A stretch of DNA of 64,000 bases, taken from the NCBI RefSeq assembly GCF_037975245.1, contig NC_092561.1, positions 11,097,001-11,161,000 of the forward strand. Direction: 5' to 3'. Position 1 is the stretch's first letter, and each line of letters opens with the position of its first letter. The notes under the pieces were generated by a model. It saw nothing but the letters and a program-made list of their open reading frames with translations, had not been told where the DNA came from and did no database searches. Shown here piece by piece: positions 33,606 to 46,615 of the stretch. A program made the translations under genes and the position numbers. This DNA is from Apostichopus japonicus. Its lineage: Eukaryota; Echinodermata; Holothuroidea; Aspidochirotida; Stichopodidae.

Positions 33606-36271
33606 TTCAATTTCATGGAACCATATAATCGATATGAAACTGTTTTTTGATTGGCTGGAGTTAATGGTATCATATATTCGAATTAATGGTAACATTAATT
33701 CGAATATATGGCACAACTGATTAATCCCTGATTTTTGTCCGATGTGGCCAACTATATTCGAGAACGCTACTGTATATATAGTTTTGGCGGAAATTACAAG
33801 ATGTTCTCGTGGAAATCTTTTACAACGGGTCGTCGAATTTTTATGACGCGTTTTCGGGAATTCTGTCACGCATCATTGTTATAGACGTCCAGAAATCAAA
33901 ATAGTCAAAAACCGTGTGATCTTGAATCGATTTAATCCTGTGTCCAATTTCTTTGTAAATATGAAATGTACATGGTTAATCTGCAAATTTAGTCATTTCC
34001 AACCTCTCGTTAACGTATCAAGAAGAGTTTGTGGAGTTTCGAAGAACGCGGTCTCCTTATCTTGCATCTCGAAGTTCTAATTAACTTGTCAAAGTTTAGG
34101 TCCACAAACAAAGTTCCTCACGGATCCCCGAGGTCAGCGTTTTCAACTACATCTCGAATTTTCGAGTTCGACATAGCAATCTGTTTATTTCTATTGTCCC
34201 GTGCGGACCCGGTGTGTTCAGCTGGTAATAGTCAAATTTGTCAGTCACGTCCACGTCCACGTTAAGTAACAACACGATCATGTATCAAGTCAAGTATCAA
34301 GTCAAGTCATTCACGTTCAAGTCAGGTCACAAGTAAGAAAAATAAAATCATGGAGGCGATAAGTACTCGAGTCCGAGGCATCTGACCAATTAAAGGTAGT
34401 CTGTATAGGCCCAAAATTATAGCACGCTATAATTGCTAGAAGTTGTCGAAAGGTACTTAGCTGGAGGTCTTTACTCTCCAAATTGTTCTTAGACATTTTT
34501 TAGTAACACACAAGATGACTGAATATCCCAGTGAGGAAAATTTCCTCGAAGGTAGTAATAAAAAAAGTTAGGAATTTTGACCAAAGGTGACCATATTTGA
34601 ATATCAAGCATATTTGGGGCCAATACAGCAAACCTTTAAATTCTCACAGTATACTAACCGTGGACATCGTTCGTATATAAATTTATAATCTGCGACATAA
34701 GCCAGGGGACTGAGGGTGGGGCAAATCCGGTGCTGGGTCAAGAGCCCAAGCCCAAAACGAAATATGTTGCACACAGCACACTGTACATGCATAGTATTAT
34801 TTCGCCATTGAGGTGATGATAAGAAATTACATGTAGGGCCCTGCTATATCGATCAGAAATATTCGGGGCATTAATAAATATCACAACCTGTTGTCATCTT
34901 GTCTCTGTTTATCTATCTAAACGCACGGTTTTTATCATGTTTAGACATAAGAAGATAAACTACCCCCTCCCTCCACACCCACCCAGCGAATGGTGGCTCG
35001 CTGTAGGGGTCCATCTAATCCTTCATTCCCGAGCCCCCACGTTAATCGTTACACCGCTGTTTACAATCATGTAAAGACAACTATTCAAAGCATACCACTA
35101 ACATAAGAACGCTCACACAATATGGAAAAAAATCACACAATCAAAATAAATAGGTTATAATTAACTACAATCCTTAGTCTTCATGGCCTCTCATGGTAGC
35201 ATGCCCCCATTAAAAGCCCCATTGACTTACACCAGGGAGTTGTTATGGAACATACAACTCCCTGCTTACACACTAAATCACAAAAGTAATGTGGTCTATA
35301 CATAAGTCTAGATAGGAGTTATCACTAGCTAAACGCTACACATAACCCGATATAGCTGACAAGTTGGCCTATCATGGCACTATCAATTTTCTGTATCATG
35401 ACCATGTAGATTTTTTGCTATTCGGGCCGGAAGTTTTCGTCACTTGTAAACAAACCTTTTCACTCAGTAGTAAACAATTTTCGTACGCTGCTCCTGTGAG
35501 GCCTAAAGGGGTATAAAATGTTTGCACCACATGTACTTCCATGTATGCTCTTCAACATACAAGCCACACAAAAAAAAACTCCTGTTTGATAACGTATCAA
35601 AAAAGATGTTTTTCTACTGCATTTTGGGACTTTTTCTGAGGTAGGAGAACATCCGGGCGGACTGATATAGACCATAATAGGAGTGTGCTACTATAACGCA
35701 GCTTCCTGCTTTGGTTGTCAGGCTTCCATAGGCGTTGGGATACACGCTTTTATTTGTAAACATTTATCATGAGGGAAGTGATGTGCAGATATTCTGTTAG
35801 GAGGCTAGGACTAAGCCACAGGACAAGGGAACTGTACATTCATCAAACTGTTGTTTGAAGCAGTATTTAGAAGACGTGAGAATTTGTGTGACAAAACGGT
35901 GAGTGAACTTTTGTTCAGTTATCAGTGGTCTGCCTGCGATAAAGATTTGTACACTGTTTCAGCTATTTACAAAATGGTACATAACGCATATATAACGCGT
36001 ATATCCGCTAACACTCACCCTACTACAACCGGATCATGCATGAGCAATGATATAGCGTATACGCTTAGTTTATACTACAGATGATATATTTGCTGTAAGC
36101 TGCATATACAGTTCTAACAAACCTCAGAGCTGGGGAGCAAGACTTGGACGGACGTGAACCAGGAGGCCAGGAGGGGACTGGAAGAAGATAGGTAGGTGTG
36201 ATAAATCACGTTGCTAACGCATGTTCGGGAAGGTTTCATTTCCTAGGGATGTAGTAGATCTACAGTGATTA
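33606..36271. other. non-coding DNA with one shared repeat block
   Basis: No gene recognised. A TATATATAG motif at about 33773 follows the palindromic array. At 34278-34330 a TCAAGTCAAGTAT run is locally repetitive. The block at about 35340-35415 (GGCCTATCATGGCACT and ATCATGACC..GTAGATT) recurs in diverged form at 47610-47670. Confidence 0.4.
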
Positions 36272-37352
36272 CAGTGGCGTAACATGACTTTTTCATAGGG
36301 GGGGGGGGTCTGATGGGGAGGGCAAAGAGTTTGAGTGGGCGGAGCCAGTTTCGCGCGCGACCACTTTTGCAATAGGTCCCATTACCAAGCACTTGTAACC
36401 ATGGTACGATACTGTTATGAATGTTTATTCCTGAGTTCTATCCGCTAAAATGTTGAAAAGATAGTCCAACTAAAAATAAGAACTTGATGTATCGTAGAGA
36501 AAGACATAAATGTATCGTTCACACCCTGTCTACAAAATCCTAAGTATCTCTTTAAAATTGGATAATTTTTTTCCAGTAAAATTTGTATGTGCCGAATCAA
36601 ATTTAGAAGTTGTTTTTTGGGATTTTGACAGTTCTTTTCCCATATCTCGTCCTTTCAATTGTTTTGTCTGAAGTTATCATTTTGTTCTGGAATATTCTTT
36701 CAACAGTACAGTTTCAAACGTTATCTTATCTTGATTTATGATAATAATATGATATAAATAATTATGAAGCTCAGTTTCATCGAAGTAGGCTTCATTTATT
36801 CAGTCACTACAAAACTTTCTGTCCAGCGTCTTAGTCCACCGGTTTTATTTCATTAACCTGCTTAAATCTGTTTAGCTGTTGCAAAAAATATTTCGGTTAG
36901 ACAAATCCTAACCACTGATCAGCCTGTGTGAGTTCACACGTGCGGTGTTGAAGTTACGTAATATATCATATTGCAGCTTCCAAATAACAATATCGGATTA
37001 ACTTAGGACGGTCAACATATCGATGGTATAAAGTTATAAACGTACACATGGTGCATTGTAACAGGTTATCTCGTTGGGTAGCGTATGTGGCGAGGAGGGA
37101 GGGATGGAGGGGGGGGGGTGCTCTTAGCGTTGACAGAAGGCAAAATAATATTATAATATTTAACTTGAGACGTAATTGGCAGGTATTAATTTCAGAACTC
37201 ATGTCAAATTACGGATTAACGTCAACCGCGAACTGGTTTAATTTAGCATTTTGTTTGTAGATTTCGTCCAAAATGTGTTTGCCTAACAATGTCATTGGGT
37301 GGGGGGGGGGCGTTGAACTGTGGAGCTCCCCTCCCCGCTGGTTACGCCACTG
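36272..37352. mobile_element. TIR element with CAGTGGCGTAAC ends
   Basis: CAGTGGCGTAAC at 36272-36283 faces its exact reverse complement GTTACGCCACTG at 37341-37352. G-rich tracts lie just inside both ends. No transposase frame is visible in the 1.08 kb between, and no clear target duplication was found. It is probably non-autonomous; the superfamily is undetermined. Confidence 0.55.
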
Positions 37353-39003
37353 GGCTCCCGGTAGATGCAGATAGAGGGTACGGTTGGCGGATCTTGCGTG
37401 AGGGTCCAATAACGGTTTGGCTATGAAGGCTATAATTATACACAAATAGTCGATCAATCGAAATAATTGGAAAAGTTCCAGATAATTTTCTGTTGATTTC
37501 TTCTCTCAAATTAATACTGATTCGATTAACAGACAGAATGAAGTACCGTATATAACACGGCCGTGACTAAGATAACATTTACGAGGAAATTCTTCTGATT
37601 CGAATGCTTATTCAGATTTGTCGAGATTGCTAGTTAAAGGGGAGACTACTATGATGGGATATGTGGTATCCGAACTGTTGATTGGTCGAATAACAACACA
37701 CAACAATATTTATATTATAATTATATACTACCCTTGCTGTAAAGAGCCAATACCAAGTGCATGCAACATATCTTCAAGCATCTTCAAGCAAGCAACGCCT
37801 ACAATGCGTGCCTTCTAGACGTAAACACCTACCTATAAATTATCATTGTTCTACATGGATTAAATGGAGGTGATTAGAAAACAAGTTTGTTAATTATTTG
37901 TTTATTTTTTAGCGTGAGAACAGACAAGTATAAACACGCTTCCACGGATGCATTAAATCTGGGGACTATCTTCAGAGTTGCAGGAGGTATAGTTATAGGA
38001 GCTTACAAGTTAAATTAAGTATATTACATACATCTATCTTATAACATGATTTGTATTCCAGTACTACATGATAGCGTGTTGCTATATTAGCCTCATTGTA
38101 ACAGTGAACCTTTCATCCTAATCAAGGAAAATTCATTCCGCTCGTTTCTGTGCATATTTTCTTTAGCTTAATATACTCATTTTGGTTTGTTCTTCTCGGG
38201 CCATTTCTACTATTTAATGTACAACTTTGCCCAGATTTGAGCAACAGTGGCTTATGGGCCTATATATATGAATTGTATTTTTTCGTGATCACAGATACCT
38301 AAAAAACACTGGAGTAAAGAGAATTTCCTACATGAAGCGGTATGGGGTAGGGGAGACGAGACGTGTACAGTGGAGATTCATAATATCATTTAGATCGTTT
38401 GTCTTAGAATTTGGGGTCCCGTAAAGTCGATCTATGATAGTTAATAATTTCCCACGTTAATCGCAAAATGTTGATGTTTTATCTCAAAACTTCGACATTG
38501 CGCCTCAAAATTTTACGGATTAGCCTGTGAGATTAAATGGAATACTTCACTATACAATTGTTCACAGGGATGTCAGCGTCCATGACGCTAGAACTAGGAT
38601 TAGTATTCGAGACCTTTTGTCGGGACAAATATTTGTCGGGCATGTCACCAACGCCTCCTTAACCCAGTCCGTCGCACATTAGTGATATGCCTGGGTAAAA
38701 CTCTAAAGACGTAAAGAAACATAAGTAATGACCACACTATGTGAACTTCATTGTCAATGACATACAGGAGGTTACTTTTTTGGTAGAGAAAAGATCTGTG
38801 TAGAGATATTCAATGCACAGACTATAGTGTAGGGTTTATATTGTAGAGAGTTTCTGTGGAGGTCAAGGTGTAAGTGATCTACTGGGACTTAGGATTTGCA
38901 ACGGTATATTGTTTATGGCTTGCAAATAGAAACTGTTAGTAATATTTCTGGGAAGTGTGATGTAGGAGGACTTCCTGTATGTGCTATTAGCTAAGAGATT
39001 GTA
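37353..39003. other. non-coding DNA, no gene recognised
   Basis: AT-rich, without exons that can be supported. Around 38460-38520 a stretch TTATCTCAAAACTTCGACATT resembles the repeated motifs at 42105-42150 and 42760, suggesting a diverged dispersed repeat. Confidence 0.35.
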
Positions 39004-39010
39004 AGGTGCA

Positions 39011-39784
39011 CCCAGGGGCGTAGCGAGCGGGGGGGGGTGGGGGGTGTCACACCCCCCTATAATTTGGTCGCTGTCGGCAAATTTTGGGTCTGTCGGCAAA
39101 AGGAGAAAAGGTGAAGAGAGCGGAAGGGGAAGAAAGAAGGAAAGCTGAATAGAGAAAATGAACGGGAGCTTCTTCCGTGCCAAATTTGACTTAAAATATG
39201 CACCAGATTGCATCTAAGGACGTTTCAAAACTAAAAATTTTCAAAAGGGGAGGGGTAGACCCCCTATACCCTTAGACCCCTCCCCCATTTCAGTCACCAC
39301 TTCCACATCCGTCGGCAAATCAAATTTGACTTAAGATATGCACCAGATTGCATCTAAGGACGTTTCAAAACTAAAAATTTTCAAAAGGAGAGGGGGACAC
39401 CCCCTCCCCTAAGACCCCTCCCCCATTTCAGTCACCACTTCCAGATCCGTCGGCAAATCAAATTTGACTTAAAATATACACCAGAATGCATCTAAGGACG
39501 TTTCAAAACTAAACATTTTCCAAAAGGGGAGGGGGATACCCCCTCCGCTTAGACCCCTCCCCCATTTCAGTCACCACTTCCAGATCCGTCGGCAAATCAT
39601 ATTTGACTTAAAATATGCACCAGATTGCATCTAAGGACGTTTCAAAACTAAAAAATTGCCAAAGGGGAGGGGGACACCCCCTCCCCTTAGACCCCTCCCC
39701 CATTTCAGTCACCACTTCCAGATCCGTCGGCAAATCAAATTCTCCACACCCCCCCAACAAAAAAACCTTCGCTACGCCCCTGGG
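39011..39784. mobile_element. TIR element with internal 138-bp tandem repeats
   Basis: CCCAGGGGCGTAGCGA at the left faces TCGCTACGCCCCTGGG at the right. The flanks TGCA/TGCA fit a 4-bp target duplication, although the flanking GGTGCACC is itself palindromic so the boundary is ambiguous. No coding sequence; the interior is mostly the tandem repeat at 39180-39735. Confidence 0.65.
39180..39735 (+). repeat. four tandem copies of a 138-bp unit
   Basis: CCGTCGGCAAATC recurs at 39309, 39447, 39586 and 39724, spacing 138-139 bases. Each unit contains TTTGACTTAAAATATGCACC, GGACGTTTCAAAACTAAA, a short inverted G-rich/C-rich pair (GGGGAGGGGG...CCCCCTCC) and TTTCAGTCACCACTTCCA. Copies are highly similar, so expansion is recent. 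Confidence 0.9.
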
Positions 39785-41876
39785 TGCACCAAGGGGAAGG
39801 GGACCGTAAAGTCATAGTAAGGTGCTCTCTGTTATACAAGAATCAAAGAAGTGCTTCGCCAGGTAAAGGAAAAGACAAACACTGCAACAATGCAATGAAA
39901 ATCGCATCACACATTACTAACACTCTTATACACAGGCTGTCTAGTGGATAATAAGCAGATTGCTAACAGTTTTATTGCTTTAATATGATTACTAACACTC
40001 CACAGAATTAAACGTAATTTTGAGATATCCCGCTGGTTTTGAAAACTTGTTCAGGATTTGTACTGCATGGTTCTTTGACTAGATATATTCTCAGGGGCGT
40101 CGCATATGATTATGGGGTGGGGGAGGGGGTGAGACTCCGTGTCAGAAATGATTTTCGTCGGGTCAGATTGTCGGTTGTCGGGAAAAAAACTGTCATTACA
40201 TTCGTTTTGATTTACTCGGGTCAATCATCCATCTCAGGCTGTCGGGTACATTCATTGGTGCCCGGTTTGTCCTGTCAGGGAGGAATTGACAGAATCACCA
40301 TGGATACCATCGTGCGACTTTTGATGGAGTCAACATATATCTATTCAGTATATAGTTCTAAGGCTTTGTAGACTGTGATTATTCCATTCATCTGAATGTG
40401 ATAATGGCGTTAATTGAGACTTTTGTAGGAGAAAAATATCAGCCAATCCGTCCGAACCATAGCAACGCCATGCTTAATCTACCAATTGCAATGAAAACGG
40501 TTTTCCAATTGTTCGAATTGATGGAAACATCTCCAAATATACATTTCATATATTGCCAGTGTGGTCTTGCTATTCTTGTCTACCTGACTATTCGCTATAT
40601 ACGATCCCCATTGTCTATTACAAACCCAGATTTAGAAAAGTGTCAGGTGATAAGAAAAGGCTATAGGTGTAAATTTGTTTCGTAATATGACTGCCAGGAG
40701 ACCTCACACCTGCACGCTAATCCAGGCTTCTTCTTGTTGCTTTATCCGAAATAACAAATCTCTTAATTCGAACGAGAATGTTCAACCAGGCGTGGCTGCA
40801 ATGGTGTCTAATTCCAAAGACAGGAAGTTGGTTGTGTATTGTAATTGTACTTGAATCATTTGTCTATTTGTTTTAATCCGAACGATGGAATGTAATATAG
40901 AAGGATAAACGACGTAAACTTCAAGAAGGTATATTTAATTAGTTGATGTGAAGTGGCCTGTTCACCGCTCCACATTCAGCTATATCATACGAGAGCCTAT
41001 TAGTGCCGTTCGAATTGTTTTAATTCGCTGCTACGGCTATTAATTCGTTGCTATGACAATTAATTAATTGATAAATTCGTTATATATTATTCTTTTGCTA
41101 CGGATTACCAGTACTAACTTTTGCTACGAATTAATTCGTTCGAACTAATGAATGATTCGTAAATCAGCGAATTATTATATATTTTCGAAGGGCAGTCATG
41201 GGCTTCCGTAGCTATTTCAGGACTGGTAGCGTTCAGGTGTAGACAATGTTGCTGTTTATAATCATCTAATACCACTGCTACATCAAATTGAAAGCATGCC
41301 GATCAACGTTGTCGGAAAACTGAAAGTCGTGTTTCAACAACTTGTCAAGACGGACCAATCTTTTGCTAGCCGTCTGTTGGTAAGTTATTCAGATTTTAAA
41401 TTGAATAATCGAGTTCCCAATTCCTGCAGTAGTGTAATCGAGAGGAAAATCAGACTTAAGACGAAGTAGTGCAAAAAGAGGGTTAGAAGACCGCGAAGAA
41501 CCACGGGGAGGGGGGGCGGGGGGTGGAGGGTAACATTTCCAAGTTGAGTGACAACCGTATGCTACTTTCCACAACATTAATGTGTACACTCTACAGTACT
41601 TCTCGCACAACTTAGTTGTATTTAGCAGGTTTTCTGTGTTCTCACTACAAAGACTGTCATAATTTCTTCCCAACTCCTAACTAGCTACGAATTGACAAGA
41701 AATGCGTTACTGAGTGTTAACAATTGCTTCTAAAAGGAACGTAGGGCGGATCCACGGGAGGGGGGGGGGTGGCTTGCAAGGACGGAATCACAGATTACTC
41801 GAACGTTAACGGTCCCTCTGTGAAGTCCAAAGATAAATGTAAATCACTGACGACAGTGGTGTAGGTGGAAGCTAGA

Positions 41877-42003
41877 AAACAGTGGAGGGGAGGGGACTGG
41901 GAGAGGAAGGGGGTAGAAAACTGTAGGGAGGGGAATGGAGAGGAAGGGAGGTAGAAAGCAGTTGAGGGGAGGGGACTGGAGAGAGGAAGGGAGGTAGAAA
42001 ACC
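41877..42003 (+). repeat. purine-rich minisatellite, about 45-bp period
   Basis: Three units of the type GGGGAGGGGACTGG..GAGAGGAAGGG.GGTAGAAAAC. The antisense frame over it is low-complexity Pro/Ser/Leu and is not a gene. Confidence 0.7.
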
Positions 42004-43221
42004 GGTGGCCAGTTTGTGTATTTTGACTATTTTCCCCAGACGAACTTTCAATTTTGCTGATGCTACGGTGGCCTTATAGATTGATATAGATATAGATTGA
42101 ATATTAAAAACTTCAACATTTTGTCTCAAACTTTCGATTTTTGCTACTTTTTTAAAGTTCTCAAATTCTAATATTAGGGACAATACCTTTAAGACAAAGT
42201 TCGTTCTTTGCATATGGATCAAATCGCTAAGTGTGTAAAGTACATAGAACATTAGTGTGTAACATAACTTCATGGTTTTCTCAGGAAGTCAAAAAGTCAT
42301 TTGACGTCAAAACGTCGACAATTTGTGCAGTGTTTTATAACACGGCAAGGAGCGACTGTTAACATCATAGGTTCAATATGGCATTAACAGGGTTTTGAAA
42401 GCCGGTGGATCGCAGAAAACTTGTCTGCATGCAGCATTTTTGCCCAGTTTCTCGAAGATAGAATCCAAACTTGAAGAAAAGTCGATATGGTGAGATAAAC
42501 CGTCTAAATGTTGATACGACAGGCCAACATTTCTTCGCAAAAGCCGAAGTCACACGGTTTATAGTCGAAATTTGGAAGAAAACACATCTTTTAAACCCAA
42601 AGTTTTGTTGAAAGAAAAATTGAGCAGGAACAAAATGTTGAAATTTTTGATACAGAATGTCAAATATTTGAGCTTTCAAGGAAATTATCGAAACAATGAG
42701 ATAGTATAGTCGAAATTTCGAAATAAATTTACAATATTCGGGAAAACAGTATCAACATTTTGAGATGAAAGTGATCAATTTCGGTAAACATAAAATCGTT
42801 ATCATAATATTGAGAAAAACTTATTTGATCACTGCAGTATCTAGACTGCAAAACTAACATTCGTCTAAGGAGATCCCAAACCCCCATCACCCCCCTCCCC
42901 GCCCCTCCATGTTTTCATAGCTTTCTACGTCAATGAGTATAAGGCCTCATACCCACCCCCTAAAAATGTTAAGCATATCAACGTACTCGGTTGCGACATT
43001 GTGTATTGTAATATTGTATTGTCCTCGATAATTAGACAAGTGGCAGAGCTAAACTAACAATTTCTATATATGATTGGTGTTTGAATTATGATTTTAAGAA
43101 AACGATTTATTAACGGAATGACCATCTGTCCCAACCTTACAATCAGTGAGGACTTGCTTATTACAGAGAATATATTTCACCATCATCATTACCTGTTCAA
43201 ATATAGCCATCGCTTGGGTTA

Positions 43222-43300
43222 TACCCGGAAAAATGGCGATTTTCCGGGTATCACGTATAGTAACCAAAGTAATACCCGAAAAATCGTCGATTTCCCGGTA
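43222..43300. repeat. two adjacent imperfect hairpins
   Basis: TACCCGGAAAA...TTTTCCGGGTA at 43222-43250 and TACCCGAAAAATC...GATTTCCCGGTA at 43273-43300 are two related inverted repeats 22 bases apart. Confidence 0.6.
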
Positions 43301-44640
43301 TTAACTAAGCGAGGGCTAACCAGATTGAACTCGTAATGGTCGCATGTACATGGTAATGAAAAATATGATCTTGAATTAATGGTATGCTCGGAATTGCTTT
43401 ACACAATCCCTAATATAGTTCCGACTATTGCCCTTGATAGTAATAACACTAGGATATGTATAAAATTATAGAAAATATTGAAGAAGAAGGTCATCCTGTG
43501 ATCCAAGGTAAAACCTATGTTTGAAAATCAAACAAGCTCATATGTATTGGAGCACTTTTAGCACCATTCCCTTTGCATATTGGGATTTTGACCTTCAGTG
43601 CTAGCTATACTGTATGGTCTTAATCATACTGTAAAACATATGTGAAGAAATCGTTTACTTTAATCTAAGCGTCAATAATGAAGTGTTACGTGTGCTTTGA
43701 AGTTTTGAAAGGAAAATCTTTATAAACACTATTCATTATAATAAGCCAAAATGCCGAGAAGCGAGCAAGGTAGGCCTACAAATCAGATAAAAGATAATCC
43801 AGCTTTTCTATTTAAAACCTTAGTTTTTGGTCCCAAATACGTTTCTTTCATTTTGTTTGGCTTGAACTCTACGGATTCGACACAGATTGGGTGATCTATC
43901 GAACTCTTTGACATTTGAAGTAACGCCCATAATTATGCAGGTAATAATAAGTACATTTGGACCACGCCCATCTTAGTTGGACTGTTCCATTCTGCACTGC
44001 TGTGCTTCGTGCTTCCAGCTTGGTCAAGAGACGAATGATACGTAGAACGATACAGTTTCCATTTCCATAGCGTGACGAACGTATGGCAAGCCGTTTTAAC
44101 ATTTACCTCTGTATTCAACTTTAGTAGAATTAATTCCACTTAAGTAGAATACAATTAAGCTTAAGTGAAATGAATTGCACTTAAGTAGAATTGCATTTTA
44201 CTTAAGCTTAATTGTATTCCACTTAAGTGGAATTCATATTAGCTTAAGTTCGAACGGTTTTTGTCTACATCGTAATTTACTTAAGTAAAATACAATTCTA
44301 CTTAAGTAAAATACAATTCTGCTTAAGTAAAATTCAATTCTACTTAAGTAAAATGCAATTCTACTTAAGTAAAATTCAATTCTACTTAAGTAAAATGCTA
44401 TTCTACTTAAGTAAAATGGCTTTTCAATTTCACTTAAGCTAAATTCAATTTTACTTAAGTGAAATAGAATTACGCTTAAGTGAAATGTGATTGGTCAATC
44501 TATTTCACTTAAGTAAAATGCAATTTAGCTTAAGTAAAATGTGATTGGTCAATCAGTATATGCTACTCATTGCGTCACGGTACTTGCCGCGAAGTCCGAC
44601 TCTGTATACAATTTTAGGTACCTCACCACATGTTCATCCG

Positions 44641-45531
44641 TATGGCAAGCCGGTTTAACACTTACCTCGCAATTCGACTTAAGTTGAATACATTTCACTT
44701 AAGTGGAATACATTCTACTTAAGTGAAATGTTATTCCACTTAAGTAAAATGTATTCCACTTAAATGGAATTCGATTTCACTTAAGTGGAAATGGACATTT
44801 CTATTTCACTTAAATGGAATTGTATTTCACTTAAGTGAAATGCATTCCACTTAAGTGGAATACAATTTCACTTAAGTGGAATCCATTTCCACTTAAGTGG
44901 AATACAATTCCACTTAAGCTAAATAGCCCATCTATTTCACTTAAGTGGAATACGATTCCACTTAAGTGGAATACATTTCCACTTAAGTGGAATACAATTT
45001 CACTTAAGTGGAATCAAATCTTTTGGGCGTCAATTTCACTTAAGTGGAATTCTATTCTGCTTAAGTAAAATACAATTCCACTTAAGTGGAATTGTTGATA
45101 TGTGGCATATATATAAATACAATTTAGGGTAATTTTCGTCGTAACGCATTCAATTGCTCATCACATATGATGATGTAGTCGATCCTCGTTGCACGTGTAC
45201 AATTTCACTTAAGTGGAATTGTATTCCACTTAAGTGAAATAGATGGGCTATTTAGCTTAAGTGGAATGTATTCCACTTAAGTGGAAATGAATTCCACTTA
45301 AGTGAAATTGTATTCCACTTAAGTGGAATGCATTTCACTTAAGTGAAATACAATTCCACTTAAGTGAAATAGAATGTCCATTTCCACTTAAGTGAAATTG
45401 AATTCCACTTAAGTGGAATACATTTTACTTAAGTGGAATAACATTTCACTTAAGTAGAATGTATTCCACTTAAGTGAAATGTATTCCACTTAAGTCTAAT
45501 TGCGAGGTAAATGTTAAAACGGCTTGCCATA
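44641..45531. mobile_element. element A: short deletion derivative of the Y family
   Basis: Starts TATGGCAAGCCGGTTTAACA and ends in the inverted counterpart at 45504-45531. It has a left CTTAAG arm, a core at about 45090-45200 and a right arm. The core keeps the TATA-box region of Y (TATATATAAATAC to TTGCACGTGTAC) but stops just before the ATG position, so the coding part is gone. Its flanks CATCCG/CGGATG are inverted rather than direct, so no target duplication is seen; it sits on the symmetry axis of outer element X. Confidence 0.7.
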
Positions 45532-46076
45532 CGGATGAACATATGGCAAGCCGTTTTAACATTTACCTCGCAATTAGACTTAAGTCGAATACATTTCACT
45601 TAAGTGGAATACATTCTACTTAAGTGAAATGGAATTCCACTTAAGTGAAATGTATTCCACTTAAGTGGAATTCAATTTCACTTAAGTGGAATTCAATTTC
45701 ACTTAAGTAGAAATGGACATTTCTATTTCACTTAAGTGGAAATGAATTCCACTTAAGTGGAATTGCATTCCACTTAAGTGGAATTGTATTTCACTTCAGT
45801 GGAATACATTTCCACTTAAGTGGAATTGTATTCCACTTAAGCTAAATAGCCCATCTATTTCACTTAAGTGGAATACAATTCCACTTAAGTGGAATGCAAT
45901 TCCACTTAAGTGGAATGCATTTCCACTTAAGTGGAATTGTATTCCACTTAAGTGGAATACAGTTTCACTTAAGTGGAATAACATCTTTTGGGCGTCAATT
46001 TCACTTAAGTGGAATTCTATTCTGCTTAAGTAAAATACAATTCCACTTAAGTGGAAATGTTGATATGTGGCTTACA

Positions 46077-46084
46077 TATAAATA
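46077..46084 (+). promoter_or_regulatory. TATA-box candidate of element Y1
   Basis: TATAAATA 85 bases upstream of the ATG at 46169, immediately after the left palindrome arm. It is conserved in Y2 (49533-49540) and in A (near 45111), with the same downstream stretch to GCACGTGTAC. The arm-plus-TATA arrangement suggests the arm may act as promoter-proximal DNA (inference). Confidence 0.5.
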
Positions 46085-46168
46085 CAATTTAGGGTTATGT
46101 TCGTCGTAACGCATTCAATTGCTTATCACATATAATGATTTAGTCGATCCTCGTTGCACGTGTACATC

Positions 46169-46465
46169 ATGGCTACGGCTAATCATTCACATCTAACATT
46201 GCTGGAATGCGATCAAATAATTGTTGTTGTTAGAGACACAATTCGAAGTGTTGTTTCCTCACTTGCACAGGGGAACAATCGGTATGATGCACAACAGAGG
46301 CGACTTACATCTTGTTTAAGTAACATAGGCAGAATTCGTAACTTTTTAGATAGTGAAACTTTTGACGAAATAAAAGATTCCATCCAAAACCCAAAATCCA
46401 CAAAAAGTAAAACGTTTTCTTGCCCTTGTCAATGCGTTTTCGGCTGTAGCTCCAACCACTTATAA
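46169..46465 (+). CDS. 98-codon reading frame of element Y1, unknown function
   Basis: The ATG (46169) follows GTACATC and has a purine-poor but plausible context. The peptide starts MATANHSHLTLLECDQIIVV, then has an Arg/Gln-rich, probably helical stretch (RYDAQQRRLTSCLSNIGRI) and ends with a Cys-rich tail CPCQCVFGC. It resembles no family I know. The same frame exists in Y2 but is broken there, so Y1 is the better copy. A GTAAAA after ACAAAAA (about 46408) could be a splice donor, making this only a first exon. It could be a transposon accessory protein or a captured fragment; no transposase motif is visible. Confidence 0.45.
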   Translation: MATANHSHLTLLECDQIIVVVRDTIRSVVSSLAQGNNRYDAQQRRLTSCLSNIGRIRNFLDSETFDEIKDSIQNPKSTKSKTFSCPCQCVFGCSSNHL

Positions 46466-46615
46466 TGTATTTGCCATGGCTTTATTTTGGTAATGGTATT
46501 CGTCAGGTACCAGGTCAGGTACGTACGTACACACCTTGCACGGATGTTAAGTGCTAGCTAGATCCCGATGGACAGCCGATATTCATTGTGCACATATCGA
46601 CACCACGTACGTACG

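Larger units (their letters stand above)
39785..44080. other. repeat-rich non-coding DNA
   Basis: No gene supported. Items seen: a G-rich block beginning CAGGGGCGTCGC at 40092, ATTAATTCG-type local repeats at 41020-41160, poly-G near 41505-41530 and 41758, a purine minisatellite at 41877-42003, motifs of the type TCAACATTTTG..TCAAA repeated through 42100-42800, and paired hairpins at 43222-43300. Confidence 0.4.

Noticed and set aside
40398-40685. 95-codon frame at 40398
   Set aside because: No domain, no splice context, and it lies in repeat-rich DNA.
44641-45531. Direct target duplication for element A
   Set aside because: The flanks CATCCG and CGGATG are reverse complements, not direct repeats, so a simple insertion with a TSD is not supported for this copy.
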